DNA of 64,000 bases, from positions 1 to 64,000 of the forward strand of contig NZ_LAHL01000013.1 in the NCBI RefSeq assembly GCF_000966195.1. Reading direction: 5' to 3'. Positions within the stretch are counted from its first letter, which is position 1, and each line of letters starts with the position of its first letter. A model generated the notes under the pieces. It ran no database searches, was not told where the DNA came from, and saw only the letters and a list, made by a program, of their open reading frames with translations. The translations under genes and the position numbers were made by a program. The DNA comes from Domibacillus robiginosus. Its GTDB lineage: Bacteria > Bacillota > Bacilli > Bacillales > Domibacillaceae. This document shows positions 10,964 through 18,860 of this stretch, one piece after another.

Positions 10964-11950
10964 TTGGATACTGGCACGCATATCGTCATGGGCTTTGCAC
11001 TCGGCGGTCTTGCAACACTTGATCCAGTCGTTGCCGCAGATCCTGCCACTAAATACGCCGTTATGACAGCCGCTGTCATCGGTTCGCAGGCCCCTGATAT
11101 TGACACTGTTTTAAAACTCCGCAATAACGCGGTTTACATTCGAAACCATAGGGGCGCTACCCATTCTATTCCAGCGGTTTTAATGTGGCCCCTTCTCATT
11201 ACAGGTGTACTGTTTTTGCTTTTTAGAGAAGCCGATGTATTCCACCTCTGGCTCTGGGCACAAATCGCAGTTTTCCTGCATGTATTTGTTGATATCTTTA
11301 ATGCGTATGGTACACAGGCACTTCGCCCGTTTTCCTCTCGCTGGGTGGCTCTTGGTGTCATCAACACATTTGATTCGTTTATTTTTACCATGCATGTAAT
11401 TGGACTTTTGCTCTGGTGGTTGGCCGGTTTTGACCCCGCCTTCACGTTCGTCGTTGTATATGCGGTTTTATTTGTTTATTACGTGCTCCGCTTTCAAATG
11501 CAGGGAGCGATACGCGAGTCCGTCCGCCGTTTGATTCCAGATGCGGAAGAAATTATTATCGCACCCACCATGCGCTTTAATCAATGGCGGATTGCCGTAA
11601 AATCACCACAGCACTTTTATGTGGCGAGAGGCTACCGCCGTTCAGTAACGATTCTTGATAAATATAAACGTGTTCCTGTGCCGGATACACCATTGTTCCA
11701 GGCGGCCAAAAGGGATAAAAATTTAGATGCCTTCCTTCACTTCTCACCTGTTTACCGGTGGGAAATGTCTGAATACGATGACTGCTACGAGGTAAAATTT
11801 ATTGATCTTCGCTATCGCAGTAAAGAGTACTATCCGTTTGTCGCGGTTGTGAAGCTTGATATGGATTACAACATTATCGGTTCGTATACAGGCTGGATTT
11901 TCAGTGAAGAAAAGCTTCGCAAGAAATTAACCTTCTTACCCGGTGATTAA
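10964..11950 (+). CDS. yfhP: YfhP-like membrane-bound metal-dependent hydrolase
   Basis: A 328-residue protein of the YdjM/YbcI (DUF457) group of membrane-bound metal-dependent hydrolases. Family residues near the N terminus are visible: DTGTH, the QAPDID motif and the RGATHS motif, which carry likely metal-binding His and Asp residues. Four or so membrane helices follow (about 70-175), then a soluble C-terminal domain. YfhP of Bacillus subtilis is nearly the same length and has been linked to control of yfhQ/mutY expression. The start is TTG at 10964 behind AAAGGAGG. It converges on yfhJ with a 4-bp overlap. Confidence 0.85.
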   Translation: MDTGTHIVMGFALGGLATLDPVVAADPATKYAVMTAAVIGSQAPDIDTVLKLRNNAVYIRNHRGATHSIPAVLMWPLLITGVLFLLFREADVFHLWLWAQIAVFLHVFVDIFNAYGTQALRPFSSRWVALGVINTFDSFIFTMHVIGLLLWWLAGFDPAFTFVVVYAVLFVYYVLRFQMQGAIRESVRRLIPDAEEIIIAPTMRFNQWRIAVKSPQHFYVARGYRRSVTILDKYKRVPVPDTPLFQAAKRDKNLDAFLHFSPVYRWEMSEYDDCYEVKFIDLRYRSKEYYPFVAVVKLDMDYNIIGSYTGWIFSEEKLRKKLTFLPGD

Positions 11951-12216
11951 TGAGTGACATCATTAGAGTCATCCAGTAAATGTTTATATTTCGGGTTGCG
12001 GGCAGCAAACTCATGCAGGTTTGCACCGTAGCTGTCGATCAGCTGAGCAACCATTTTCTCAGTCCGTTCTTTTCCTTGATACTCATAGCCCGCCTTGGCG
12101 TAGGTCGCTTCAAAATCTTCCCATAAAAGTTCGACCCACGTTCTAGCACGGGCAGTAGACAGGCGGCTGTTTTTCTCAAGCAGCCGCTTTGTTAATGCTT
12201 GAAATGTTTCTTCCAT
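11947..12216 (-). CDS. yfhJ: YfhJ, WVELL-domain protein
   Basis: An 89-residue soluble, helical, charged protein that contains the WVELLWEDFE motif which names the WVELL family. It matches YfhJ of Bacillus in size and position. The function is unknown. It lies 5 bp downstream of yfhH and is probably co-transcribed with yfhH and recX. Its stop overlaps the yfhP stop in convergent orientation. Confidence 0.87.
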   Translation of the reverse strand: MEETFQALTKRLLEKNSRLSTARARTWVELLWEDFEATYAKAGYEYQGKERTEKMVAQLIDSYGANLHEFAARNPKYKHLLDDSNDVTH

Positions 12217-12221
12217 TCTGA

Positions 12222-12545
12222 TTACACTCCTTTATTTAATAGCGAAATAGGGATGCCTTCTTCTCTTCCATCTCCGTTTAAACGGTACCCCCAGGCAAAA
12301 ACACCATTCATGTACTCCACTTTAAAGTATTGGCCTGGATCAGTCGTTAACTCATACAGTCTTCCCGGTTCAAAATCATCTGGATTCATCAAATAGGCCT
12401 GCGCCATTGTTACTCTTCGGTCATACACGGCAAATTCATTTACAATACCAAGCTGCTCTGCTTTCCGTGCTTTTTCCCGAAGCCGGGCAATTTCCTGCTT
12501 TAATTCCGTTTCATTCATACCGCTATATCGTTTTTCCTGTTCCAT
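12222..12545 (-). CDS. yfhH: YfhH family protein (DUF1811)
   Basis: A 107-residue protein matching the DUF1811/YfhH family: an N-terminal helical hairpin (ELKQEIARLREKARKAEQ), then a small beta barrel with the motif GVFAWGYRL near residue 80. The function is unknown, but it is nearly always next to recX, as here (16 bp apart). The start is an ATG; recX and yfhJ flank it in the same direction, which suggests one operon. Confidence 0.87.
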   Translation of the reverse strand: MEQEKRYSGMNETELKQEIARLREKARKAEQLGIVNEFAVYDRRVTMAQAYLMNPDDFEPGRLYELTTDPGQYFKVEYMNGVFAWGYRLNGDGREEGIPISLLNKGV

Positions 12546-12561
12546 GCTCGCTCGTCCCCTT

Positions 12562-13356
12562 TTATTGTTCTTCTAACAGGCGGTCAATCGCCTGATCTAT
12601 GTCTGATAAATCAAATCCTTTTCGATAAAGTGCCGCCTTCATCTTATGACGATACTCTCTCTCTTCAAGCGACCGATAGCGCCGATGCGCTCTTTCCGCC
12701 TGGTGCATTAATGCCTCCATTTCCACTTCCTTGTCCGGCTCGGCAGCTGTTGCAGCCCTTTTCACAATATCAATAGAGTATCCTTTTGTCACCAGGTACT
12801 GCTCTGCTTTTTTTTGCTGCAAAAAAGCAGAATCCCGCTTGAATTTTTTGAGCTGCTTTTCAAACAGGGCAGCTGCTTTCTCCAGCTGATCTTCTTCGGT
12901 ATACTGCCCGATTAAAAGGGACGCCGTATGATCGTCGATGCCTTTTTCCTTCAGCTCGCGCAGGATTAGCTTTGGCCCTTTTTCTGTTGTTTGAATCTGC
13001 GTCTTAATATAGGCATCTGCAAACTGTTCATCATTCAAATAACCCATCGACTCCAGTCGCCCCATAATTTCTTCCCAGGCACCCGGATCGATTTCTTTTT
13101 TTTTCAAATAATCGATCACTTCTTTTTTTGACCGCATGCGAAGAGATAAAAATTGAATGGCTGTGTTGACGCCGCGATAAACACCATCGCGCACAGTAAT
13201 TGTTTCAATGTCTGCTTCGGTCAGTACGAGTCCTTTTTTCAAATTAAATTCTATCAGGACCGCTTCATCAGCGCTGAATGCATAATTGCCGTCAATATCT
13301 ATATTATAGCGGTCGATGCGCTTTTGCTGTACCGCTACTTTCGTTACTACGCCCAT
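12562..13356 (-). CDS. recX: RecA regulatory protein RecX
   Basis: A 264-residue RecX that binds RecA filaments and modulates recombination and the SOS response. It is made of tandem three-helix repeats with the family pattern, for instance SMGYLNDEQFADAYIKTQ and the repeated KGP(K/-)LI(L)REL. The length equals RecX (YfhG) of Bacillus subtilis and is longer than the ~150 aa E. coli form because of extra repeats. The ATG follows AAGGAGG. It leads the recX-yfhH-yfhJ gene set and is divergent from yfhF. No LexA box was recognised upstream. Confidence 0.93.
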   Translation of the reverse strand: MGVVTKVAVQQKRIDRYNIDIDGNYAFSADEAVLIEFNLKKGLVLTEADIETITVRDGVYRGVNTAIQFLSLRMRSKKEVIDYLKKKEIDPGAWEEIMGRLESMGYLNDEQFADAYIKTQIQTTEKGPKLILRELKEKGIDDHTASLLIGQYTEEDQLEKAAALFEKQLKKFKRDSAFLQQKKAEQYLVTKGYSIDIVKRAATAAEPDKEVEMEALMHQAERAHRRYRSLEEREYRHKMKAALYRKGFDLSDIDQAIDRLLEEQ

Positions 13357-13443
13357 TTACAGCCTCCTTGGCACATTCATTTAGTTTGTTTTTCCAGATG
13401 AAAAGGTAAAATACTATATAGCAAAAGACTGGAGGTCTTCATA

Positions 13444-14352
13444 ATGAAAGCAGTGATCGCAGGCGGAACAGGATTTGTCGGCAAAGAGCTGACAAACGAG
13501 CTGATCCGCCACGGATACGATGTTACTATTTTAACGCGAAATCCCGGAAATAAGAAGGAAGAAGAACACCTGCACTATGTAAAATGGCTCGTAGACGGGG
13601 CAAACCCGGAAGCTGCGCTAGAAGGAACAGACGTATTTATTAATCTGGCCGGTGAATCTATTAATAGCGGGCGCTGGACTGAAGAAAGAAAAAAAAGAAT
13701 ATTGAACAGCCGTATAACCGCTACCCGTGAAATGATCCGAATTATGAAGACGCTCAAGCAAAAACCTGCAGCTTTTATTAATGCGAGTGCGATCGGTATT
13801 TATCCGGTGTCTGACACGGATATTTTTACTGAATCATCCAATGTAGCCGGCAGCGGGTTTTTAAGCCATGTTGTCAACAGATGGGAGCGTGAAGCTATCG
13901 AAGCGGACAAAGCCGGAATTCGAACGGTACTGGCCCGGTTTGGTGTCGTATTAGGTACAGAAGACGGGGCACTCCCCCGTATGGCCGCTCCTTATAAAAT
14001 AGGTGCAGGCGGCAAAATCGGCTCGGGCCGCCAGTGGATGTCCTGGATTCACGTATGGGATGTTGCCAGAGCCATTCGATTTGCAGCAGAGCATGAAACA
14101 ATAGAAGGACCAATGAATGTAGTGGCACCAACTCCCGTGAGGATGAACGACCTTGGCAAAACACTTTCAAAGGTGCTTGGCCGCCCGCACTGGCTACTCG
14201 TTCCTGAATCGGTGCTGAAAATGGCGCTTGGTGAAATGAGCACCGTTGTCCTGGACGGTCAGCGCGTGCTGCCACAAAAACTCACGAATGCTGGCTTTGT
14301 TTTTCAATTTCCTCTCATTCGCGGAGCACTGAATGATCTATATCCAAATTAA
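13444..14352 (+). CDS. yfhF: TIGR01777-type NAD(P)-binding epimerase-like protein YfhF
   Basis: A 302-residue extended short-chain dehydrogenase of the TIGR01777/SDR39U1 group, homologous to YfhF of Bacillus. It has an N-terminal GGTGFVG dinucleotide motif, the NLAGESI segment, the family motif SAIGIYP and the C-terminal DUF1731-like region with GQRVLPQKL. Family substrates are not known. The ATG is preceded by CTGGAGG. Its terminator downstream has been invaded by repeat-element copy 1. Confidence 0.88.
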   Translation: MKAVIAGGTGFVGKELTNELIRHGYDVTILTRNPGNKKEEEHLHYVKWLVDGANPEAALEGTDVFINLAGESINSGRWTEERKKRILNSRITATREMIRIMKTLKQKPAAFINASAIGIYPVSDTDIFTESSNVAGSGFLSHVVNRWEREAIEADKAGIRTVLARFGVVLGTEDGALPRMAAPYKIGAGGKIGSGRQWMSWIHVWDVARAIRFAAEHETIEGPMNVVAPTPVRMNDLGKTLSKVLGRPHWLLVPESVLKMALGEMSTVVLDGQRVLPQKLTNAGFVFQFPLIRGALNDLYPN

Positions 14353-14359
14353 AGAAAAA

Positions 14360-14387
14360 AGCACGAAACGTATTTTGTTTCGTGCTT
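14360..14387. repeat. Left terminator hairpin flanking element copy 1
   Basis: AGCACGAAAC-N7-GTTTCGTGCT plus one T, preceded by a run of A residues. It repeats at 14539-14566 with one mismatch in the loop (27 of 28 by eye). It is a terminator for minus-strand transcription and would have been half of a bidirectional terminator between yfhF and rlmD. Confidence 0.85.
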
Positions 14388-14394
14388 GAAAATA

Positions 14395-14538
14395 TAGACA
14401 AAGTTAGAAAGCAGGCTGATTGAAAACGTTTGGCTTTCAAGGAACGCGGCCGGCTGGGAAGCGGAGTGACCTTTTGTGGGTCATGAGCATTCACAGCTGG
14501 CAAGTGACGCCGAAAGCGAGCGTTTATCAACAGACTGA
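14395..14538. mobile_element. 144-bp structured repeat element, copy 1
   Basis: A non-coding 144-bp sequence, matched at 55566-55709 with 132 of 144 identical bases by hand alignment and no gaps. It can fold over its whole length into one imperfect hairpin: outer arms 14412-14428 with 14521-14537 (CAG.CTG..TGA.AAACG type), middle arms GCCGGCTG 14449-14456 with CAGCTGGC 14494-14501, and inner TGACC 14467-14471 with GGTCA 14479-14483. It is flanked by a direct duplication of the local terminator hairpin. There is no open reading frame, so if mobile it is non-autonomous. The family is unknown to me. Confidence 0.7.
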
Positions 14539-14566
14539 AGCACGAAACGTATGTTGTTTCGTGCTT
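14539..14566. repeat. Right terminator hairpin flanking element copy 1
   Basis: Second copy of the hairpin at 14360-14387, here followed by a T-rich tail (plus-strand terminator side). Together with the left copy it reconstitutes one bidirectional terminator if the element is removed. Confidence 0.85.
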
Positions 14567-14652
14567 TCCTCTCTTACATAAACTGTTCATTCCAGCTTAT
14601 ATAACCATGCGTTTTTCCAAATAAACCGCTGTAAAAACCAACAGACTGCTGA

Positions 14653-16029
14653 TCATGATTTCGTTTTTGCAACAAGCTTCACTACTGTCTCTACCTGAGC
14701 CGTCTGCGGAAACATATCGACCGGCTGAATGCTTTCAATTTTATAAACAGAGGCAAGCTCTGTTAAATCTTTTGCCAGTGTAGACGGGTTGCAGGATACG
14801 TAAACAAATACAGACGGCTTGATTTGCTTAATCGTTCGAATCAGTTTCGGATCCAGTCCTGTCCGCGGAGGATCGGTCACAAGCACATCCGGCAGCCAGC
14901 CTTTTTCCTTCCAGATTGGCAGCCATTTTTCTGCAGCACCGACTTCATATGTTGCTTTAACACCGTACTTTTCGGCATTGGCACGTGCATCTTTAATCGA
15001 TGCTGCGATTGTATCCATTCCACGCACTTCTGCCGCGTTCTTTCCGATCCAGAGACCGATTGTGCCCGAACCGCAGTAAGCATCTGCGACTTTATCTGCC
15101 GGCTGCACATTAGCAGCTCTTTTCACTTCATCGTACAATTTTTTCGTCTGCACCGGGTTTAACTGAAAAAAAGCACGTGCAGACAATTCATATTCAAATT
15201 CGCCCAGCTCTTCTGAAATCGTGTCTTTTCCTGCGATTGTTTTGGAAACATCCCCCATAACAAGATGGGTGTTACCCGGATTTACATTGTGTACAACCGA
15301 TTTTACACGCGGCTTCTGTGCCATCAGCTGCCGGGCAAGCTCCGCTGCTTTCGGGAATGCTTTATCTCCTGTTACGATAACAGCTTGTACTTCCCCTGTC
15401 TCGAAGCCATACCGAACCACAATCGTTTTAACACCCTGCTTGTTTTTGGTGCTATATACCGGAATGGACAGCTTATTCATTAATTTTCTGGCAAGACGGA
15501 TTGTTTCATCGATCACCTTGTGCTGAACAATACACTCTTCAATATTTACAAGCTGGTTTGAATTGGTGCTGTACAAGCCGGCGATCATTTTTCCTTTTTG
15601 TATACCTGTTTGAAACTGGGCTTTGTTTCGATAACGCCAGGGATCGTCCATGCCGATCGTATCCCCGATTGGCAGCTTATCTATATTAAAAGAGGTATAG
15701 CGCTCAAGCGCCTGGATAACCAGCTCTTTTTTCTCCCGCAGCTGCCCTTCATAACTAAGGTGCTGCAGCTGGCAGCCGCCGCATTCTTCATAAATATCGC
15801 ACGGCGGGGTTACACGGTCCGATGAAGGCTTGCGCAATTTTTTAACAACTGCTTCTGTAAACTTTGGCATCACCTTTACTGCTTCTGCTGTAATCTCTTC
15901 TCCCGGAAGCGCTCCTGGAACAAAAACAGCTTTGCGTTTAAAATAACCGACGCCCTCTCCGTTAATCCCTAATCGTTTTATTGTAAGCGGGAACGTTTGT
16001 CCCGGTTTCATGTCAATCCCATTATTCAT
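14653..16029 (-). CDS. rlmD: 23S rRNA (uracil-5-)-methyltransferase, RlmD/RlmCD type
   Basis: A 458-residue SAM-dependent RNA m5U methyltransferase. It has an N-terminal TRAM RNA-binding domain (about 8-65) and an iron-sulfur motif C-X5-C-X2-C around residues 77-86, with a distal Cys in EECIVQH. The catalytic domain shows YCGSGTIGL (SAM site), DPPRTGL, and the nucleophile motif VSCNPSTLAKDL. The length matches Bacillus RlmCD/YfjO (about 460). Which 23S uridine(s) it modifies cannot be told from sequence; Bacillus has two paralogs. The neighbouring pdaA suggests the yfjO-like copy. The start chosen is the ATG at 16029; an ATG 18 bp downstream is also possible. Confidence 0.88.
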   Translation of the reverse strand: MNNGIDMKPGQTFPLTIKRLGINGEGVGYFKRKAVFVPGALPGEEITAEAVKVMPKFTEAVVKKLRKPSSDRVTPPCDIYEECGGCQLQHLSYEGQLREKKELVIQALERYTSFNIDKLPIGDTIGMDDPWRYRNKAQFQTGIQKGKMIAGLYSTNSNQLVNIEECIVQHKVIDETIRLARKLMNKLSIPVYSTKNKQGVKTIVVRYGFETGEVQAVIVTGDKAFPKAAELARQLMAQKPRVKSVVHNVNPGNTHLVMGDVSKTIAGKDTISEELGEFEYELSARAFFQLNPVQTKKLYDEVKRAANVQPADKVADAYCGSGTIGLWIGKNAAEVRGMDTIAASIKDARANAEKYGVKATYEVGAAEKWLPIWKEKGWLPDVLVTDPPRTGLDPKLIRTIKQIKPSVFVYVSCNPSTLAKDLTELASVYKIESIQPVDMFPQTAQVETVVKLVAKTKS

Positions 16030-16087
16030 TTCGTCACCTCACGTTTAACTGTATCACAGAACCCTGCCAATCAAAAGAAGCCGGGCG

Positions 16088-16840
16088 TTAAGCACCGGCA
16101 AACTGGTCAAGTGACTTGAATGTATAGCCTTTCTTTTTTAAATCACGAATAACATCTGGCAATGCCTCTGCATTATCCTTGGATACGCTGTGCAGCATAA
16201 TAACTGCACCTGGGTGCATCTGCTTCATGATTTCATCATATGCATGCTGTTTCCCCTTCGGCTGATCTGCGTACCAGTCCACATAAGCCAGTGACCACAT
16301 TACGTGTGTGTAGCCCGCTTTTTGCGCAGTTTTCAGTACATTTTCCGAAAAAATGCCGCGTGGAGGCCGTACATACTTTGTTTTCTTCTGTCCTGTCAGC
16401 TTGGCTACTTTTTTCTCAACCGACTTAAATTCCTCCACCACTGTACTGCTTGGTACCGTTGTTAAGTCATAATGATGCCATGAGTGGTTGCCAATGATGT
16501 GTCCTTCTTTCACCATCCGCTTAAGCAAATCAGGCGCACTATCCACATAGTGGCCGGTTACGAAAAAAGCAGCTGGTACCTTTTCTTTTTTAAGCGTGTT
16601 TAAAATACTTTTTGTGTGGCCATTTTCATATCCGTTATCAAATGTTAAATAAACAACTTTTTTCTTTGGGCTTCCCTTATAAAAAGAATCGTATTTCGCA
16701 AGCATGTCATCGAGCTGAGCGCCTGCTTCCGCGGGGCGGCCGTCCGACGATTTTTGAAATCCCCAGTGAACGGCTTCTGACGACACCGCAATAACGGGCA
16801 GCATAAAAAGAAAAACGACAAACATAATAAATTGTCTCAT
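16088..16840 (-). CDS. pdaA: Delta-lactam-biosynthetic N-acetylmuramic deacetylase PdaA
   Basis: A 250-residue secreted polysaccharide deacetylase. An N-terminal signal sequence (about 1-22) is followed by a NodB domain with the TFDNGYENG motif, where Asn replaces the second Asp of the usual TFDDG, as in PdaA. The zinc ligands H-X3-H are in NHSWHHYD, then RPPRG and the LHSVS motif. PdaA deacetylates N-acetylmuramic acid in spore cortex peptidoglycan, the step towards muramic delta-lactam that allows germination. This fits the sspE gene upstream in indicating sporulation. It stands alone between rlmD and the fumarase terminator. Confidence 0.93.
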   Translation of the reverse strand: MRQFIMFVVFLFMLPVIAVSSEAVHWGFQKSSDGRPAEAGAQLDDMLAKYDSFYKGSPKKKVVYLTFDNGYENGHTKSILNTLKKEKVPAAFFVTGHYVDSAPDLLKRMVKEGHIIGNHSWHHYDLTTVPSSTVVEEFKSVEKKVAKLTGQKKTKYVRPPRGIFSENVLKTAQKAGYTHVMWSLAYVDWYADQPKGKQHAYDEIMKQMHPGAVIMLHSVSKDNAEALPDVIRDLKKKGYTFKSLDQFAGA

Positions 16841-16910
16841 CTTAGCACCATCCTTTTAAAAATAAGATGTGCCGGATAAGAACTATTCATCCGTGGAAAG
16901 ATATTTCAAA

Positions 16911-16938
16911 CAAAAAAACCGGCACAGGGCCGGCTTTT
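16911..16938 (-). terminator. Terminator after the fumarase gene
   Basis: On the minus strand AGCCGGC-N5-GCCGGTT followed by seven T residues, beginning at the end of the fumarase gene. Confidence 0.88.
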
Positions 16939-16939
16939 C

Positions 16940-18484
16940 TTAAGCAAAAACAGGTTCTTTAAATTTCGCTAATTTTTCAAGAGATGATTTATCTACTTCT
17001 TCATGCAGGCTGTTTCCGTGTGAATCCATTGTTACAACAGCTGTGAATCCTTCTACACGCAGATGCCACATAGCTTCTGGAATACCGAACTGCATTAAAT
17101 CGACGCCTTCTACCCCTTTAATGCAATCAGCGTAATACTGCGCGGCACCACCAATCGCATTTAAATAAACGCCTCCGTGCTCACCAAGCGCCTGAAGTGT
17201 TTTTGGCCCCATGCCACCTTTTCCGATAACGGCGCGAATACCAAAACGCTTCATAATATCCCCCTGATACGGTTCCTCGCGAATAGACGTTGTTGGACCG
17301 GCTGCTTTCACGTGCCACTGTCCGTCTTCATCCTTAAGCATGACCGGGCCGCAGTGATAAATCACCTGGCCGTTCAAATCAACCGGCGCACTGTCAGCAG
17401 TGCTTAAATGTTTATGGATCGCATCACGGCCTGTATACATCATTCCATTAATTTGAACGACGTCGCCGACTTTCAACTCACGAATTTGTTCTTCAGTAAT
17501 CGGCGCCTCCAGTGTGACAACCCGGCTTTCTGATTTTACTTCCTGCTCTTCAGGCTGTGCTGAATCAAATGATACATCGGCTCCGTCCTGGTAGAACCAT
17601 TCCTTGATTTCACCTGTTTCCGCATTCACCGCTACCCCTAAACGGCGATACGCCCAGCAGTTGTAAGCAACAGAAACGAAGAAGCTGGCCGGCAGCCGGT
17701 TCATTACACCAATTTTACAGCCAAGCAGCGTTGTTTCGCCGCCGAAGCCCATTGTACCAATACCAAGCTCATTGGCATGCTTTAATACATACTCCTCAAG
17801 CTTGCGCAGCTCTTCATTTTCATTTACATCGTCTACGCCGCGGAACAGCTGTGCTTTTGCTAAATCGTATCCAGATGAACGATCCCCGCCAATCCCAACA
17901 CCGATAAAGCCGGCCGAACAGCCCTGTCCCTGTGCCTGATAAACAGAATGCATAATGCATTTTCGAATACCGTCCAAATCACGCCCGGCTTTGCCAAGCC
18001 CTTCAAGTTCACATGGAAGGCTGTACTGAATATTTTTATTTTCACAGCCGCCTCCTTTTAAAATAAGGCGCGCGTCAATGTAGTCCTCTTCCCATTGTTC
18101 AAATTTAATAACTGGCGTTCCCGGACCAAGGTTGTTGCCGCTGTTTGAACCATCCAGTGAATCAACGGAATTCGGACGAAGCTTTCCGTCCTTTGTTGCC
18201 TGTTCAATCGCTGTATAAATAGCTTTTTGAATATGTATTTGGTTGGCGCCGACCGGTGTTTTCACTTTAAATGTCGGCATTCCCGTGTCCTGGCAGATAG
18301 GTGAAATATTATCGTCCGCCATCTTAATATTTGTTGTAATCGTGTCAAGACTCATCGCCGCCCTTGTACCGGCGTTTTCAAGCTCTTTTGCCCGCTTTAC
18401 AGCCCGGCGTACATCTTTTGGAAGGTTCGTTGATGTTTCGACAATTAACGTATACATGCTTTGCTGAAATGTTTCTAAATTCAT
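16940..18484 (-). CDS. fumA: Class I (iron-sulfur) fumarate hydratase
   Basis: A 514-residue homodimeric class I fumarase that interconverts fumarate and malate in the citric acid cycle with a [4Fe-4S] cluster. The three cluster cysteines are visible in ICQDTGMP, GGGCENKN and LLGCKIG. The N-terminal catalytic domain (about 1-290) and C-terminal beta domain (about 330-505) are both present. The ATG at 18484 follows GAGGGGG. Class I enzymes are sensitive to superoxide, whereas B. subtilis uses class II CitG. Whether this organism also has a class II enzyme cannot be seen here. Confidence 0.92.
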   Translation of the reverse strand: MNLETFQQSMYTLIVETSTNLPKDVRRAVKRAKELENAGTRAAMSLDTITTNIKMADDNISPICQDTGMPTFKVKTPVGANQIHIQKAIYTAIEQATKDGKLRPNSVDSLDGSNSGNNLGPGTPVIKFEQWEEDYIDARLILKGGGCENKNIQYSLPCELEGLGKAGRDLDGIRKCIMHSVYQAQGQGCSAGFIGVGIGGDRSSGYDLAKAQLFRGVDDVNENEELRKLEEYVLKHANELGIGTMGFGGETTLLGCKIGVMNRLPASFFVSVAYNCWAYRRLGVAVNAETGEIKEWFYQDGADVSFDSAQPEEQEVKSESRVVTLEAPITEEQIRELKVGDVVQINGMMYTGRDAIHKHLSTADSAPVDLNGQVIYHCGPVMLKDEDGQWHVKAAGPTTSIREEPYQGDIMKRFGIRAVIGKGGMGPKTLQALGEHGGVYLNAIGGAAQYYADCIKGVEGVDLMQFGIPEAMWHLRVEGFTAVVTMDSHGNSLHEEVDKSSLEKLAKFKEPVFA

Positions 18485-18621
18485 TATGCAGTTCCCCCTC
18501 AGGATTTTCCTTATGTACAAAACTGATGCTGCCATTCCTATTATACGCCTGCGGCAAAAGGTTTAAAAGAAAAAATCGCAAACGGTTTCAGAGAGATGTA
18601 ATTTAAACCGTGTTGTACCAA

Positions 18622-18659
18622 TAAAAAAGACGACCCTTTTGTAAGGATCGTCTTTTTTA
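18622..18659 (-). terminator. Terminator after the SE1561-family gene
   Basis: AAAAAAGACGA and TCGTCTTTTTT pair around a CCC/GGA internal step, giving a strong A/T-flanked hairpin directly past the stop codon. Confidence 0.9.
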
Positions 18660-18839
18660 TCAGCCGCGCCCGCGAAACTGTTCACATTTTAATTCGATAT
18701 CATCAATCATTTCAATTAAACGGTCGATATCTTCCACTTCTGTTTCTTCCGGATCAATTGAATCCAGTACCTCCATAAAGATGTTCAACCGTTCTTTTAA
18801 GTAAACAACCTGCTTTTCTTTATCGTGAATTGGTTTCAA
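18660..18839 (-). CDS. SE1561 family small acidic protein
   Basis: A 59-residue, acidic, helical protein starting at TTG (18839) behind GGGAGAG. The core VYLKERLNIFMEVLDSIDP and EVEDIDRLIEMIDDIE matches my recollection of the SE1561 family found across Bacilli; the function is unknown. It lies 21 bp downstream of the yfkE calcium antiporter gene in the same direction and before a strong terminator, so the two are probably co-transcribed. The non-ATG start and small size make it easy to miss. Confidence 0.75.
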   Translation of the reverse strand: MKPIHDKEKQVVYLKERLNIFMEVLDSIDPEETEVEDIDRLIEMIDDIELKCEQFRGRG

Positions 18840-18860
18840 GTCTGCTCTCCCTTTCTTTCC

